Assembly: GCF_024362805.1 (NCBI RefSeq)
Contig: NZ_CP093299.1
Span: 3,194,001-3,258,000, forward strand
Direction of reading: 5' to 3'
Length of the DNA: 64,000 nt
DNA from: Salipaludibacillus sp. LMS25
GTDB lineage: Bacteria > Bacillota > Bacilli > Bacillales > Salisediminibacteriaceae
Of this stretch, positions 42,890 through 52,340 are shown in pieces. The notes below the pieces were generated by a model. That model did not search any database, was not told where the DNA came from, and saw nothing but the letters and a program-made list of their open reading frames with translations. How positions within the stretch are numbered: the first letter of the stretch is position 1; each line of letters begins with the position of its first letter. Both the position numbers and the translations under genes were made by a program.

Positions 42890-43039
42890 TCTTAAGGGTC
42901 AGTAAAACCCCCACCTCAAAACTTAAGAAGATCGAAACGTTTAGGTGGGGGATAAACTGCCCCTAAAGGTCCCATAAGTTAAACGAACAATCAGTGGGGG
43001 AAGAACAAAAACTCCCACAGATTGAAGCTTAGCTTTATC
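42890..43039 (+). repeat. Structured intergenic repeat R2, copy 2
   Basis: It is nearly identical to the copy at 32620. Its right end GAAGCTTAGCTTTATCACAG merges into an R1 copy, forming a composite block. Confidence 0.88.
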
Positions 43040-43136
43040 ACAGCTAACCGTCCGTCAAACTCTCGGCTCAAAATAGAGAGGAGAGGTGTTTCTAGATAGG
43101 CGTGAGCTAACGGACGCTCACGTTCTGATTGAAGGT
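43037..43136 (+). repeat. Structured intergenic repeat R1, copy 5
   Basis: TATCACAGCTAACCGTCCG, CTCTCGGCTCAAAATAGAG, a divergent right arm AGATAGGCGTGAG, then CTAACGGACGCTCACGTTCT and GATTGAAGG. Confidence 0.8.
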
Positions 43137-43142
43137 TTTATA

Positions 43143-43176
43143 AAAAAGAAAAGAGCTTTAGATAAGCCCTTTTCTT
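43143..43176 (-). terminator. Intrinsic terminator of the 563-residue membrane protein gene
   Basis: On the minus strand AAGAAAAGGGCTT pairs with AAGCTCTTTTCTT, followed by T-run, 20 bases after the stop. Confidence 0.88.
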
Positions 43177-43195
43177 AAGTCAGCTAAGTCATTCT

Positions 43196-44887
43196 CTATT
43201 GTTCCAATTCCTCAATCGCTTGGACCTCTTCACCTGTATCCATAAAGGAAATGGTCACTTCATCACCAGGTTCAAGGAAAACGGCTCTCGGGTAAGAGGA
43301 GGCGTTAACCGTAAAAATGCGATCTTCTCCTTTTAGAAGAAATCTGATCGTGACATTTTCTTCTTTATCCCATTTATAAATGCGGTCAATTTCTGCGGTT
43401 ATTTCAACCATATCCGTGTATTCCCCTGGTACGACTTTCTCATCACTCTGGGAGGATATCTCCAACTGATAAGCCCCAAAAGCTTCTCGTTTTGTTTCCC
43501 CATAGCCATAAATGTTCTCATCCCGTGCACTTACGAGCATGATTTGTCGCAACACGTCATTTTTGTCCATGAGAGGGACGATCCATGTGTACTGGCCATA
43601 AATGTTATATAAAGATGGTGTCCCTGCTACGTAATCATCCCGGCGGAACGTTCGCTCAGCTAAATCCATGGCAGTACGCCCATTAAGTGATCCGCTGGCA
43701 TCGCGAAAATAGTGAAGCTCACCAGTGCGAGCATCGAACATCGTGAACCCGACCATGGAGCGTGATGCTTCTTGTTCTTCATTTTGTAGCCGCATATGAT
43801 CAGTGAACCAATTTAGATCTAGATTTTCATCCACAACCCCTGTAACAGAATCCACTGCCCCCCAAGCCGTAGGCTCAGTCAAACCTTCACGGCCAAAAAA
43901 GCGATTGATCATCCCCTCTTTGTAAATGCCAAACCACTCATTACGTTCTTCCGCGATATTTGGGGGATAAATACGGTTTACCCACTCAGGGACCGCTTCT
44001 TTTTCATATTGGTCTGTTTCACCAGTAGCAGGATCCACAATGATGACGCCATCCACATCCGCAACACGACGAAATTCTGTATAATGCCCGTAGCTAACGA
44101 TGTAATAAGGATTACCTTCACCGTCAATTTCAAATGTCGTATCTAACATGAGCACATCTGGATATTGAGAACGGACGTGCCGCTCTAAATTTTCATGGAA
44201 AAAAGCTGAAGGGACATAGGTCATCTCAGTTAAGACCATTTCTGGTTCTTCACGTGGGTTTTCCGCACTGACCATAATGTACCCTGGCGCATGATCGCTG
44301 CGGTACCAGCGGAAAAAGCCATCATACTCTATAGGTGTAATCCAATAAAGAGCATCATTCACCCGCTGGATCCGTGTTTCACCAAGGTTATAAAAGGCAG
44401 GATTATCTAACTGCCCCATCAAAACATCCGAGCGATACTCTGCATAACTGCGGGAAACGACGGGGATATGTTCTTCATTGACTGGATGTAATTCCTCTAC
44501 CGTTACGTCTTCGCCATTAGCCATATTAAATTTTGCATCTGCTAGAAAGAATGGCTGTAACAGCCAAAATAAGCCGAATACGACGAGGATAACTAACCCC
44601 GTTGCGGCCCCTACTGTCGCTTGTTTTTTCCGAAATGTTTTGACGAACATAAAGACGAGCGTGTTATCGATCATTAAACTGAGACCGATGATTGGCAAAT
44701 AAGCGGTTATGATAGCCGTGATACTCTGGTCAAGTAACCCTACATAAAATAAGAAACCGCCATATAAGAAACCTAAAAATAACCGAATAAGGAGCCAACG
44801 ACGAAAGATAGCCATTCGCCAACAGATCGGTTGGAACGGTAAAAATAAAACGGATAATAAGACACTCATGATTAGCATTTGTAGCAT
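43196..44887 (-). CDS. Membrane-anchored protein with large extracellular domain, unknown function
   Basis: 563 residues. The first 115 contain four hydrophobic segments. The remainder is a long acidic extracellular region with no cysteine pairs and with repeated strand-like stretches (GVIIVDPATGETDQYEKEAV, GFTMFDARTGELHYFRDASG). These resemble internal PepSY-like strands, each a sheet near a D-A-T-G-E turn. The gene ends in a strong terminator and has its own start near 44887. I do not recognise a named family; homologues with the same layout are, as far as I recall, uncharacterised in bacilli. Confidence 0.7.
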   Translation of the reverse strand: MLQMLIMSVLLSVLFLPFQPICWRMAIFRRWLLIRLFLGFLYGGFLFYVGLLDQSITAIITAYLPIIGLSLMIDNTLVFMFVKTFRKKQATVGAATGLVILVVFGLFWLLQPFFLADAKFNMANGEDVTVEELHPVNEEHIPVVSRSYAEYRSDVLMGQLDNPAFYNLGETRIQRVNDALYWITPIEYDGFFRWYRSDHAPGYIMVSAENPREEPEMVLTEMTYVPSAFFHENLERHVRSQYPDVLMLDTTFEIDGEGNPYYIVSYGHYTEFRRVADVDGVIIVDPATGETDQYEKEAVPEWVNRIYPPNIAEERNEWFGIYKEGMINRFFGREGLTEPTAWGAVDSVTGVVDENLDLNWFTDHMRLQNEEQEASRSMVGFTMFDARTGELHYFRDASGSLNGRTAMDLAERTFRRDDYVAGTPSLYNIYGQYTWIVPLMDKNDVLRQIMLVSARDENIYGYGETKREAFGAYQLEISSQSDEKVVPGEYTDMVEITAEIDRIYKWDKEENVTIRFLLKGEDRIFTVNASSYPRAVFLEPGDEVTISFMDTGEEVQAIEELEQ

Positions 44888-45076
44888 ACCTTTTCACCTC
44901 ATAAATATAGCATATAAAAAAATGACTTACGTGTTTTTACGTACGGTAGTAAGAAAATGTTTCATTTTCGCAGATATTTCAATCTTAACATAGGAATAAT
45001 CAGTTGAATCTGTCTTTAACGAAAATTTTCAGCTACAATAAACAGAGAATGCTTTTATAAGAAGGATGATGACACA

Positions 45077-46981
45077 ATGAGCCTATTGCGTGTAGAAAAT
45101 TTACATAAAACATATGGAGAGAAAATACTATTTAATCACTTGTCTTTTATCGTGGAAGCGAAAGACAGGATTGGTCTCATCGGGGTGAATGGGACTGGAA
45201 AATCGTCGCTTCTTAAAGTGCTAGCAGGCATAGACGGACGAGAAGGGGGAGAAGTAAGTCATGCTAACAATTTCACAATAGAATATTTACCGCAAGAACC
45301 CGTTTTACAAGAGGAACTAACGGTACTTGAACAAGTGTACTATGGGGATGCCCCTGTGATGAAGGCGATGAGAGCGTATGAAGAAGCACTGATGGCGCTA
45401 GAAACAGCCCCGGAAAACAATGTCTTCCAAAAAAAATTAGTCTCATGTCAGGAGAAAATGGATGAACTGGATGCGTGGGAAGCAAACACATTGGCGAAAA
45501 CGGTCCTTACAAAATTAGGTATTGATACATTCACGAAAAAAGTTTCGCACTTATCAGGCGGGCAAAAAAAGCGGGTAGCCATCGCTAAAGCGCTAATTCA
45601 ACCGGTTGACTTATTATTATTAGATGAACCAACGAACCATCTAGACAATGTGACAATTGAATGGCTTGAGGGCTTTCTTGCAAGCTATCCAGGGGCCATT
45701 ATGCTGATTACCCACGATCGTTACTTCTTAAATCGGGTCACAAAGAGAATTTTTGAGCTTGATCGCGGCCGCTTATTTCAGTATGACGGTAACTATGAAT
45801 TATTTTTAGAAAAAAAAGCAGAAAGGGAACAGAATGAAGAACAGCAGGAGACAAAACGGCAAAACCTCCTTCGTCGTGAACTGGCATGGCTACAACGGGG
45901 GGCGAAAGCCCGGACAACGAAACAAAAAGCAAGAAAACAACGGATAGAAGGAATTAAAGAGGATACCCCACTAGCGAAGCAAGGAGACCTCGATTTTGCC
46001 ATAGGATCAACGAGACTAGGTAAACAAGTCATTGAATTAACCGACGTGACCACTTCCATTGACAATAAAACGTTAATAAACGCCTTATCTTATCTTGTGG
46101 TGCGAGGTGAACGACTAGGTATTATCGGGCCGAATGGCATTGGGAAATCAACATTACTCAACATTATGGCAGGGCGAATAAGACCTGATAAAGGGTCTGT
46201 CAACACAGGAGAAACGGTCAAAATCGGTTACTATACGCAAGAGCACGAAGAGATGGATGAAAGTATGCGTATGATTGATTATATTAAAGAGACAGCGGAA
46301 GTTGTTCATACTGTTGAGGGACAGGTCATCACGGCAGAGCAAATGTTAGAACGATTTTTATTTTCTCGAGCGATGCAATTTACGTATATTAGACGGCTTT
46401 CAGGTGGAGAAAGACGCCGGCTCTATTTGTTAAAAATCTTAATGGAAGAACCTAATGTCCTCTTTTTAGATGAGCCTACGAATGATTTGGACACACAGAC
46501 ATTATCCGTGCTGGAAGATTATCTTGACCAATTTCCAGGCGTGGTGATTACTGTTTCCCATGACAGGTATTTTCTCGATCGGGTAGTCGATAAGCTCCTC
46601 GTTTTTAAAGGACAGGGTGTTATAGACACTTATTATGGGACGTATAGCGAATGGTTAAATGAAGAAACAGCCGCTGTTAAGCACACAAAAGACACGGCTT
46701 CGTCACCAACTGTCATAAAGAAAGAAGCAGCTAACAAACCGAAAAAACTGTCGTATAAAGAACGACAAGAATGGCAGACGATTGAAGGAACGATCAGTGA
46801 TTTAGAAGAAAGACTTGAACAACTAGCCTCCGAGATTGAAGCATCGGGAAGTGATGTTGATAAGGCCCGTGATTTGTACGATGAACAACTAAAGGTAGAA
46901 GCGCAATTAGAGCAGGCGATGGAACGGTGGGAAGAGCTTTCCTTAATCGTTGAAGAGATCGAAGCAAATAAACATAAATAG
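45077..46981 (+). CDS. ABC-F family ATPase (YfmR/Uup-like)
   Basis: The 634-residue protein has two ABC modules. Walker A sites are GVNGTGKS at 36-43 and GPNGIGKS in the second half, with signatures LSGGQKKR and LSGGERRR and Walker B sites LLLLDEPTNHLD and LFLDEPTNDLD. The linker between modules is charged and helical, and residues after about 550 form a coiled coil (EGTISDLEERLEQLASEIEA). No membrane segment exists. The domain plan fits the YfmR/Uup subclass of ribosome-acting ABC-F proteins rather than an antibiotic-resistance ABC-F. It is monocistronic, after GAAGGATG. Confidence 0.9.
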   Translation: MSLLRVENLHKTYGEKILFNHLSFIVEAKDRIGLIGVNGTGKSSLLKVLAGIDGREGGEVSHANNFTIEYLPQEPVLQEELTVLEQVYYGDAPVMKAMRAYEEALMALETAPENNVFQKKLVSCQEKMDELDAWEANTLAKTVLTKLGIDTFTKKVSHLSGGQKKRVAIAKALIQPVDLLLLDEPTNHLDNVTIEWLEGFLASYPGAIMLITHDRYFLNRVTKRIFELDRGRLFQYDGNYELFLEKKAEREQNEEQQETKRQNLLRRELAWLQRGAKARTTKQKARKQRIEGIKEDTPLAKQGDLDFAIGSTRLGKQVIELTDVTTSIDNKTLINALSYLVVRGERLGIIGPNGIGKSTLLNIMAGRIRPDKGSVNTGETVKIGYYTQEHEEMDESMRMIDYIKETAEVVHTVEGQVITAEQMLERFLFSRAMQFTYIRRLSGGERRRLYLLKILMEEPNVLFLDEPTNDLDTQTLSVLEDYLDQFPGVVITVSHDRYFLDRVVDKLLVFKGQGVIDTYYGTYSEWLNEETAAVKHTKDTASSPTVIKKEAANKPKKLSYKERQEWQTIEGTISDLEERLEQLASEIEASGSDVDKARDLYDEQLKVEAQLEQAMERWEELSLIVEEIEANKHK

Positions 46982-47042
46982 TGTGACGTTAGCGGCATAA
47001 TATCATACGCTATATTGAAACAGGACATATGAAGATATAAAA

Positions 47043-47122
47043 CCTTCAATCAGTGGACGTTTTCATTCTTCTCCCTCTGATTGTTAGTTGAGTGAATCAG
47101 GACAGTTATCTGTGATAAATTA
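47043..47122 (-). repeat. Repeat R1, copy 6, reverse and internally deleted
   Basis: Read on the minus strand it goes TTTATCACAGATAAC directly to TGTCCTGATTCACTCAACTA and the CAATCAGAGGGAG tail. The central stem present in other copies is missing. Confidence 0.8.
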
Positions 47123-47284
47123 AAAGATCTTAGAGTGCTCAAAACATAAGCGGGCAAGAACATTCTCTGACATAAAAATAGGCCATGTCATATCTTATAT
47201 GATGAAAAGCCATCCGATTGTAGGTATATGCTTCTTCTTTTTTTAAAGCTGATTAGGTGGGGCTGTTAGCGGGTAAATTTTTAT

Positions 47285-47444
47285 TATAAAGCTAAGCTTC
47301 AATCAGTGGGCGTTTTCCTTCATCCCCCACGGATTGTTCGTTTAACTATCGGACCTTTAGGGGCAGTTTATCCTCCACCTAAACTTTTCGATCTTCTTAA
47401 GTTTTGAGGTGAGGGTTTTACTGCCCCTTAAGAGAGGGATAAAC
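47285..47444 (-). repeat. Repeat R2, copy 3, reverse
   Basis: Full-length reverse copy ending AGAGAGGGATAAAC just 19 bases before the TspO-like start. The gap from 46982 to 47462 holds only these repeats. Confidence 0.88.
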
Positions 47445-47462
47445 TCGAAAAGGAGCGCCCCT

Positions 47463-48236
47463 ATGACTCAGAAAAAATTGCAGAGGCTTAAATGGATTAA
47501 CTTAGTGACATTAATCATTGTCATCATCATCAATGCCCTATCTAACTCATTACCATTTAATGGCGTTACAACTGGGGAATTAGCAGATCGATTAAATGTG
47601 TTATTTACACCAGCCGGTTATGTATTTAGTATTTGGAGCGTGATATACGTTCTGCTTGTCATTTGGGTAATAAGACCATTTATTTCTATTAAAGATGCGG
47701 ATTACCCAGCATATGAGAGAGTGGGTCTGGCGTTTTTAATAAACGGTTTATTGAATGGCAGCTGGCTCGTTGTTTTTCATTATGGCTATTTTATTCTCTC
47801 ATTCTTAGTAATGACGGCGCTACTCATGACTATCATCGTCATTTATTCACGTATTAACACATCACGCTCACATGTAACGGTATGGATGCGGCTGCCTTTT
47901 TCAGTTTACATGGGATGGATTTCCGTTGCTTTCATCGTCAATAGTGGTGTTGTATTAAATTCTCTAGGATTTGAAGATGGACTTTGGTTAAGCGCAGAGA
48001 TGTGGACGATAATAGGGCTTATAATAGCTACTTTATTAGCTGGTTATTTAACAGCTGTGTTAAAAGATGCTTTATATCTACTCGTGTTCATTTGGGCATT
48101 TGTTGGGATCGCCGTGGAAAGGTGGGGAGAATACACAGCTCTGTCTTATACTGCTTTAGTCAGTGCAGCAATTTTAGGGTTGCTTACTCTGAATATGCTC
48201 GTTAAGTGGAAAGGTATTTACGGGAAATATGATTGA
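47463..48236 (+). CDS. TspO/MBR-like tryptophan-rich membrane protein
   Basis: 257 residues with about eight membrane segments. The LFTPAGYVFSIWSVIYVLLVIW motif near residue 50 and conserved Trp residues mark the TspO/MBR-like family found in bacilli; FLINGLLNGSWLVVFHYGY is the second typical block. Such proteins bind porphyrins or related ligands. ATG 47463 follows AAAGGAGCG. A full R2 repeat lies directly upstream and must include or border the promoter. There is no terminator that I can see. Confidence 0.8.
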   Translation: MTQKKLQRLKWINLVTLIIVIIINALSNSLPFNGVTTGELADRLNVLFTPAGYVFSIWSVIYVLLVIWVIRPFISIKDADYPAYERVGLAFLINGLLNGSWLVVFHYGYFILSFLVMTALLMTIIVIYSRINTSRSHVTVWMRLPFSVYMGWISVAFIVNSGVVLNSLGFEDGLWLSAEMWTIIGLIIATLLAGYLTAVLKDALYLLVFIWAFVGIAVERWGEYTALSYTALVSAAILGLLTLNMLVKWKGIYGKYD

Positions 48237-48297
48237 AAAGACTTAGGAGAGGGTATTACTTTAGTAGGAAAGAAACGTCTAGAAGGAGGGGGCATTT

Positions 48298-48453
48298 ATG
48301 AATGTCACAAAATGAGATATCCTTCATTTAATTGACGATCTATCAGAGACAGAGCTACGCATATTATATACGTTTATTGAAGAATTTCGGATTGCAGAAG
48401 CAGAAAGGACGTCAGACTCACAAAGTAAGAAAAATGTCACTGTTTTGGATTGA
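48298..48453 (+). pseudogene. Small gene interrupted by an in-frame TGA
   Basis: A very good site AGAAGGAGGGGG precedes ATG 48298. The frame reads MNVTK, TGA at 48313, then DILHLIDDLSETELRILYTF and a hydrophilic end to TGA 48451. Without the stop it would be a 51-residue protein like the small DUF2281-type proteins. It is probably a recent nonsense mutation. Confidence 0.45.
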
Positions 48454-48637
48454 TTATCTTGTTTTGGGCTAGTCTTATGTGGAGATTTAGATAAACGTGG
48501 ATAACGTAATAATGATGATAGACTTCCCTATGAAAGATGTTGCTCAATGCTAACGTTAAAAAACGGCACATTTTGGACATGTATACGAGAATCGGAAAAT
48601 GGAAAGTTCTATGCTTGTTATAACAGGGCTAAGTAAA

Positions 48638-48671
48638 CAAGTACCCGCTCACTTCAGTGAGTGGGTACTTG
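48638..48671. terminator. Hairpin between convergent units
   Basis: CAAGTACCCGCTCACT pairs with GTGAGTGGGTACTTG. The T-runs are weak. It lies 30 bases beyond the stop of the 157-residue gene. Confidence 0.6.
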
Positions 48672-48697
48672 TGTGATAACTAATGGCATTTTTCACA

Positions 48698-49171
48698 TTA
48701 CTTAGTCATTAAATCGATATCACCAGTTTCAAGACAATAAATCCATATAGCATTTAAACCGCCACGTTTTTTTTGTTCTTTTAAGTGGTGGGTTAGTTCG
48801 TTATGGAGACAGGTCATATGTAAAGCTTCATGACTCACAAAGCACCATCCTTCGTTCGTATCCGTCGTTTCAAAAACATAACTATAAATTAACGGGACAA
48901 CGGTTTTAAAATTTAACTGTTTAAAATAAGGCAATCGTTTTAGTAAATGATCCATGACTTTAGTTAACGTCATCACATAATCATCAAATGACGTAAACAC
49001 TGCTGAGAAATGGTGATGACACTCATCATACATGACCGACATCATATGCTGCTTCGAAGGGGTACTTTCTAATAGAATTTTTGTCATCATCCGTTGTGCA
49101 AGGTCATGAAAACTATGAATATCATGTTCCGGCTGAATGAGCAAATTCCGAGCCAACGTTGTAGTAGGCAT
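48698..49171 (-). CDS. Unknown protein, 157 residues, second gene of the DUF2325 operon
   Basis: It starts at ATG 49171 after AAGGAGGG. The protein is soluble, helical and His-rich (YDECHHHFSAVF, then SHEALHMTCLHNELTHHL), with scattered cysteines, which may allow metal or heme binding. It lies 65 bases downstream of the DUF2325 gene on the same strand, with no terminator between. Both are then likely under the Fur-like boxes at 49581. I know no family for it. Confidence 0.65.
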   Translation of the reverse strand: MPTTTLARNLLIQPEHDIHSFHDLAQRMMTKILLESTPSKQHMMSVMYDECHHHFSAVFTSFDDYVMTLTKVMDHLLKRLPYFKQLNFKTVVPLIYSYVFETTDTNEGWCFVSHEALHMTCLHNELTHHLKEQKKRGGLNAIWIYCLETGDIDLMTK

Positions 49172-49236
49172 TAAATTCCCTCCTTAAATGAAATAAGATG
49201 GTTGAATAAGTAGGCGTCTTATCACATGTCACGTTG

Positions 49237-49554
49237 CTAGCATTTTTTTAAAAATGGACACTGTTCGCAAATGTTGTCACATGTAGTAAGTGATTTATAA
49301 ATACAAGACCAAGAACGCTTAGAATAACAAATGGGAATATCTTTTTTTCCAGCCTTGTTTTTAATTTTATTTGACAGGTTATGATTAACGAAATCAGTGA
49401 GAATAAGAATGAGATCGACGCGCTCCGGAATCTCATTTTTGACCATTTTTACTTTTCTCCCGTCTACATGTATGACTTCGCTAAAACCGATATTTTTAAG
49501 TTTGCCGGGTATAGAACCGAGGTTATCACCGCCAATGAGAAGCAGGGCAGACAT
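49237..49554 (-). CDS. DUF2325 domain protein
   Basis: 105 residues, starting SALLLIGGDNLGSIPGKLKN and continuing with the Rossmann-like VIHVDGRK pattern and VDLILILTDFVNHNLSNKIK, as in DUF2325. The C-terminus has CDNICEQCPFLKKC, a possible metal site. The start follows AAAGGAGG. It is the first gene after two Fur-like boxes. Function unknown. Confidence 0.8.
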   Translation of the reverse strand: MSALLLIGGDNLGSIPGKLKNIGFSEVIHVDGRKVKMVKNEIPERVDLILILTDFVNHNLSNKIKNKAGKKDIPICYSKRSWSCIYKSLTTCDNICEQCPFLKKC

Positions 49555-49580
49555 TCGTATTTTCCTCCTTTAAATAAAAA

Positions 49581-49624
49581 TGAGAATCATTCTCAATTAT
49601 CATTATAAATGAAAACGATTCTCA
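49581..49624 (-). promoter_or_regulatory. Two Fur-like boxes upstream of the DUF2325 operon
   Basis: TGAGAATCATTCTCA (49581-49595) is a perfect 7-1-7 inverted repeat of Fur type, and TGAAAACGATTCTCA (49610-49624) is an imperfect second copy 29 bases away. They lie 27-70 bases upstream of the DUF2325 start. Confidence 0.75.
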
Positions 49625-49712
49625 CTACAACCTTAATTGTGAAAATCGTTTGTCAATGCCCTATAACCTTAACTTTCAGGACGTATGTAAGGAAAAGCCT
49701 ATCCCATTTAAC

Positions 49713-50840
49713 TTAGTTTTCATCATCTTTAAACCCATTTCGAATAAAAAGTATGACATTTTCCAGCACGCCGATATCTTTTAAAATAACAACGACAACG
49801 AGAATAAGGGGACCTAAAAAGACACCGACAACACCGAAAATTTGAAAGCCGGCAAACAAGGCAACAAGGACGGCCAAAGCGTTTAAGTTCATACTTGAAG
49901 ATAAAACCTTAGGCTCAATTGATTGTCTAATCCCCACTGTCACCCCGTAAACAATAGCGAGTCCAATCCCCATACTAATATTGCCTGTGAAGAACATATA
50001 CAGGAACCAAGGAATTAAAATCGTTCCTGATCCGAGATATGGCAGGATCTCAGCGATTCCTACAATCATGGCAATAGTTAAGGCATGTTCCACCCGCAAA
50101 ATCAATAACCCAATTAAAACAACGATGGAGGCAATAAACATGAGAATAAACTGAGCTTGGACAAAGCCGAGCACTCGGTATTGAAACATCGTTTTAAACG
50201 CTTTTGCTTTTTTAATTAATGGAGCTGGTGTGGCATTGTAAATTTGTTTAAATAATTTTTCCCAGTCTTTTCCGATAAAATAAAAGGCAATAAACACAAT
50301 TAAGAAGCCAAGAAGAAAAGAAGGTACAATCATAATAAATTGAGTTAACGCCTCAGCAAGTGCTTGCCCTAGCGCAGTGAGTGTTTCCGCTAGCCTATTT
50401 CCGAATGTGGCAATCCCGTCTTGTAAAGTAGCTTGTTGTTCAGGTGTTAAGGAAGACAACGCACCGCTCACAGATTGCCATAGAGGCAAAATAGTTGTGT
50501 TAAAAAACTCCTGCATTTGAATAGATGTGGTCTGGATCCATTCAGGCACAAACTCTGAGATACGTTTTACACCGAAGATAATTAAAAAGACAAGGCCGGT
50601 AATCGCCCCAATTAACGTACTTAACCCTAATAATAAAGCAATAATAACTGCTAAGGCATTTGGAAGCTTTATTTTTTCCCGTAGTAGACGTATAAAAGGG
50701 TAGAACATCCACACGAGAGTCGCGGCAATCCAAAACGGATACGACATCTTAAAAAGCCAACCAATGAGCCATAAGAAAAATAAACTAATAAACACTGTCA
50801 TAAGTAATCTGGCAAATATCCAGGCATGCCTTTTAGTCAT
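49713..50840 (-). CDS. AI-2E family transporter
   Basis: About 375 residues with eight membrane segments: the paired N-terminal helices, a long extracellular helical stretch (TTSIQMQEFFNTTILPLWQS), then VQAQFILMFIASIVVLIGLL, EILPYLGSGTILIPW and VEPKVLSS-like SIEPKVLSSSMNLNALAVLV. This is the AI-2E/PerM permease family, which transports varied ions and small molecules. ATG 50840 is preferred because GGAGGG is 6 bases upstream; an in-frame ATG at 50867 is longer. It is monocistronic. Confidence 0.88.
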   Translation of the reverse strand: MTKRHAWIFARLLMTVFISLFFLWLIGWLFKMSYPFWIAATLVWMFYPFIRLLREKIKLPNALAVIIALLLGLSTLIGAITGLVFLIIFGVKRISEFVPEWIQTTSIQMQEFFNTTILPLWQSVSGALSSLTPEQQATLQDGIATFGNRLAETLTALGQALAEALTQFIMIVPSFLLGFLIVFIAFYFIGKDWEKLFKQIYNATPAPLIKKAKAFKTMFQYRVLGFVQAQFILMFIASIVVLIGLLILRVEHALTIAMIVGIAEILPYLGSGTILIPWFLYMFFTGNISMGIGLAIVYGVTVGIRQSIEPKVLSSSMNLNALAVLVALFAGFQIFGVVGVFLGPLILVVVVILKDIGVLENVILFIRNGFKDDEN

Positions 50841-50863
50841 GGTCAGCCCTCCGATTAACATCT

Positions 50864-51061
50864 TCATGTTGTATGTTTAGTCATTACATTAAGCGATAGC
50901 TGGCTAAGAAGTGCCGTAACCTTCTCACAAAAATAAGAAAATTCAGGTCGTAACTGGGCATTCGCGTATATTGTCAAAAGATGAGTACACGGGCCACCAA
51001 CTAAGTATGTCTCTACCGCCTGTAATAGTCTTATCATAGCAGATAAGAATGGGTAATACAT
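50864..51061 (-). CDS. Possible small protein, 65 residues
   Basis: A reverse frame with plausible composition (ETYLVGGPCTHLLTIYANAQ, then EFSYFCEKVTALLSQLSLNV) but no good ribosome binding site at either ATG. It would overlap only the longer version of the AI-2E gene start. The rest of the gap to 51234 shows nothing recognisable. Confidence 0.25.
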   Translation of the reverse strand: MYYPFLSAMIRLLQAVETYLVGGPCTHLLTIYANAQLRPEFSYFCEKVTALLSQLSLNVMTKHTT

Positions 51062-51234
51062 AATATGTAAAGGATTTTTAATAGAACGGCTTTTCGTATA
51101 CAGCTATTTTAGCATGAATCTTGGAGAAAAATAAAAATACCTCCCTTAAAAGAGGACATTAATACTAAAAAGCTTCAGTAGTGATGTTAATGGGTATAAG
51201 CAATATAACGACTTGATGGAAGGAAGATATAAGC

Positions 51235-52122
51235 ATGTTTAAAAAAGCATTGCTCCTTTGTAATGAGAAAGCAGGTCAAGGTGATGTGCAAAAGAATATT
51301 GGGGTAGTAGCAGGCATTTTGACAGAGAAAGTAGATAACTTGACGATTAGAAAAGGCAAGATGGCAGGCGATTTGGAGAAAATATGCCAGAAACTCGATA
51401 GTGAGATAGAATTATTACTTATTATGGGCGGTGATGGGACGGTACACGAATGTATGAATGGGCTATACGAACTAGCTTTTCCCCCTGTAATAGCGATCAT
51501 TCCAACGGGGACGTGTAATGATTTTTCTCGAGCATTGAGCCTCCCTTTAACAGTGGCTGAAGCTGCTACTGTGGCCATCAATGGACAGAAACAAAGGATC
51601 GATACGGGACGTGTGAACGATCGCACGTTTACTAACTTTGCTGGAACAGGCTTAATCGTTGACACGTCCGAAAATATTAATGAAGATACGAAAGCATTAA
51701 CAGGCCCACTCAGTTATTTAATCAGTGCTGTTAAAACAGCAGGTGATCCACGTTCATTTCATTACGAGATAGTCATTGATGGCGAAGCAATGAAAGGAGA
51801 AGCTGTGTTAATAGCCGCCGTAAACGGCCGCTTTATCGGGACGTACGAGCTCCCCTTTTCCCACTTGTCCGTCCAAGACGGATTATTAAACGTGTTTATA
51901 GTAAAAGATGGGGGATTAACTGTCTTTAAAGAATGGATTCAGCGTAAAGCCTTCGATGTTTTACCAGATGACACGACGGTTATAACCAAGACAGCGAAAA
52001 CGATTACCCTTAAAACAGCTGAAACAGAAAAAGTAGATACAGATGGCGACGTTTACTTGCAGACACCGGTCGAAATTAGCATAGGCAGACCGTTCACCTT
52101 TATGACAGATAACCGTCAATAA
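51235..52122 (+). CDS. Diacylglycerol/lipid kinase (YegS/BmrU/DagK family)
   Basis: The 295-residue protein begins KKALLLCNEKAGQGD, has GGDGT at residues 65-69 and PTGTCNDFSRAL near 90, and later the conserved GTGLIVDTSENINEDTK. This is the lipid-kinase fold that phosphorylates diacylglycerol or related lipids. It is more like BmrU than DgkB. It ends inside an R1 copy. Confidence 0.88.
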   Translation: MFKKALLLCNEKAGQGDVQKNIGVVAGILTEKVDNLTIRKGKMAGDLEKICQKLDSEIELLLIMGGDGTVHECMNGLYELAFPPVIAIIPTGTCNDFSRALSLPLTVAEAATVAINGQKQRIDTGRVNDRTFTNFAGTGLIVDTSENINEDTKALTGPLSYLISAVKTAGDPRSFHYEIVIDGEAMKGEAVLIAAVNGRFIGTYELPFSHLSVQDGLLNVFIVKDGGLTVFKEWIQRKAFDVLPDDTTVITKTAKTITLKTAETEKVDTDGDVYLQTPVEISIGRPFTFMTDNRQ

Positions 52123-52200
52123 AACTCCCTTCTGAAAATAGAGAGAAAAGATAAATCTTTATAGGCAGGAGATAACAGATTCACTCACCTACCAATCAGA
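52105..52200 (+). repeat. Repeat R1, copy 7, partly deleted
   Basis: GACAGATAACCGTC, AAAACTCCCTTCTGAAAATA, the right arm TTATAGGCAGGAGATAAC, then ATTCACTCACCTACCAATCA. It overlaps the last 18 bases of the lipid kinase gene, so repeat sequence now supplies the end of the protein. Confidence 0.8.
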
Positions 52201-52340
52201 GTTTCGTGTTATGACGAAATCCAGTCGCCTTTAGTATGGCAAACGTACCGATAGGGCTTTTGCCTTAGTTTAAATATAAATAAAGACGGATATTGCTACA
52301 AAGAACGAAAAAATACATTATTTCTAAGGAGGTATTATCA

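Noticed and set aside
43196..44887. Cell-wall LytR/CpsA-type or transglutaminase enzyme
   Set aside because: Neither the LCP motifs nor a Cys-His-Asp triad are visible; kept as unknown.
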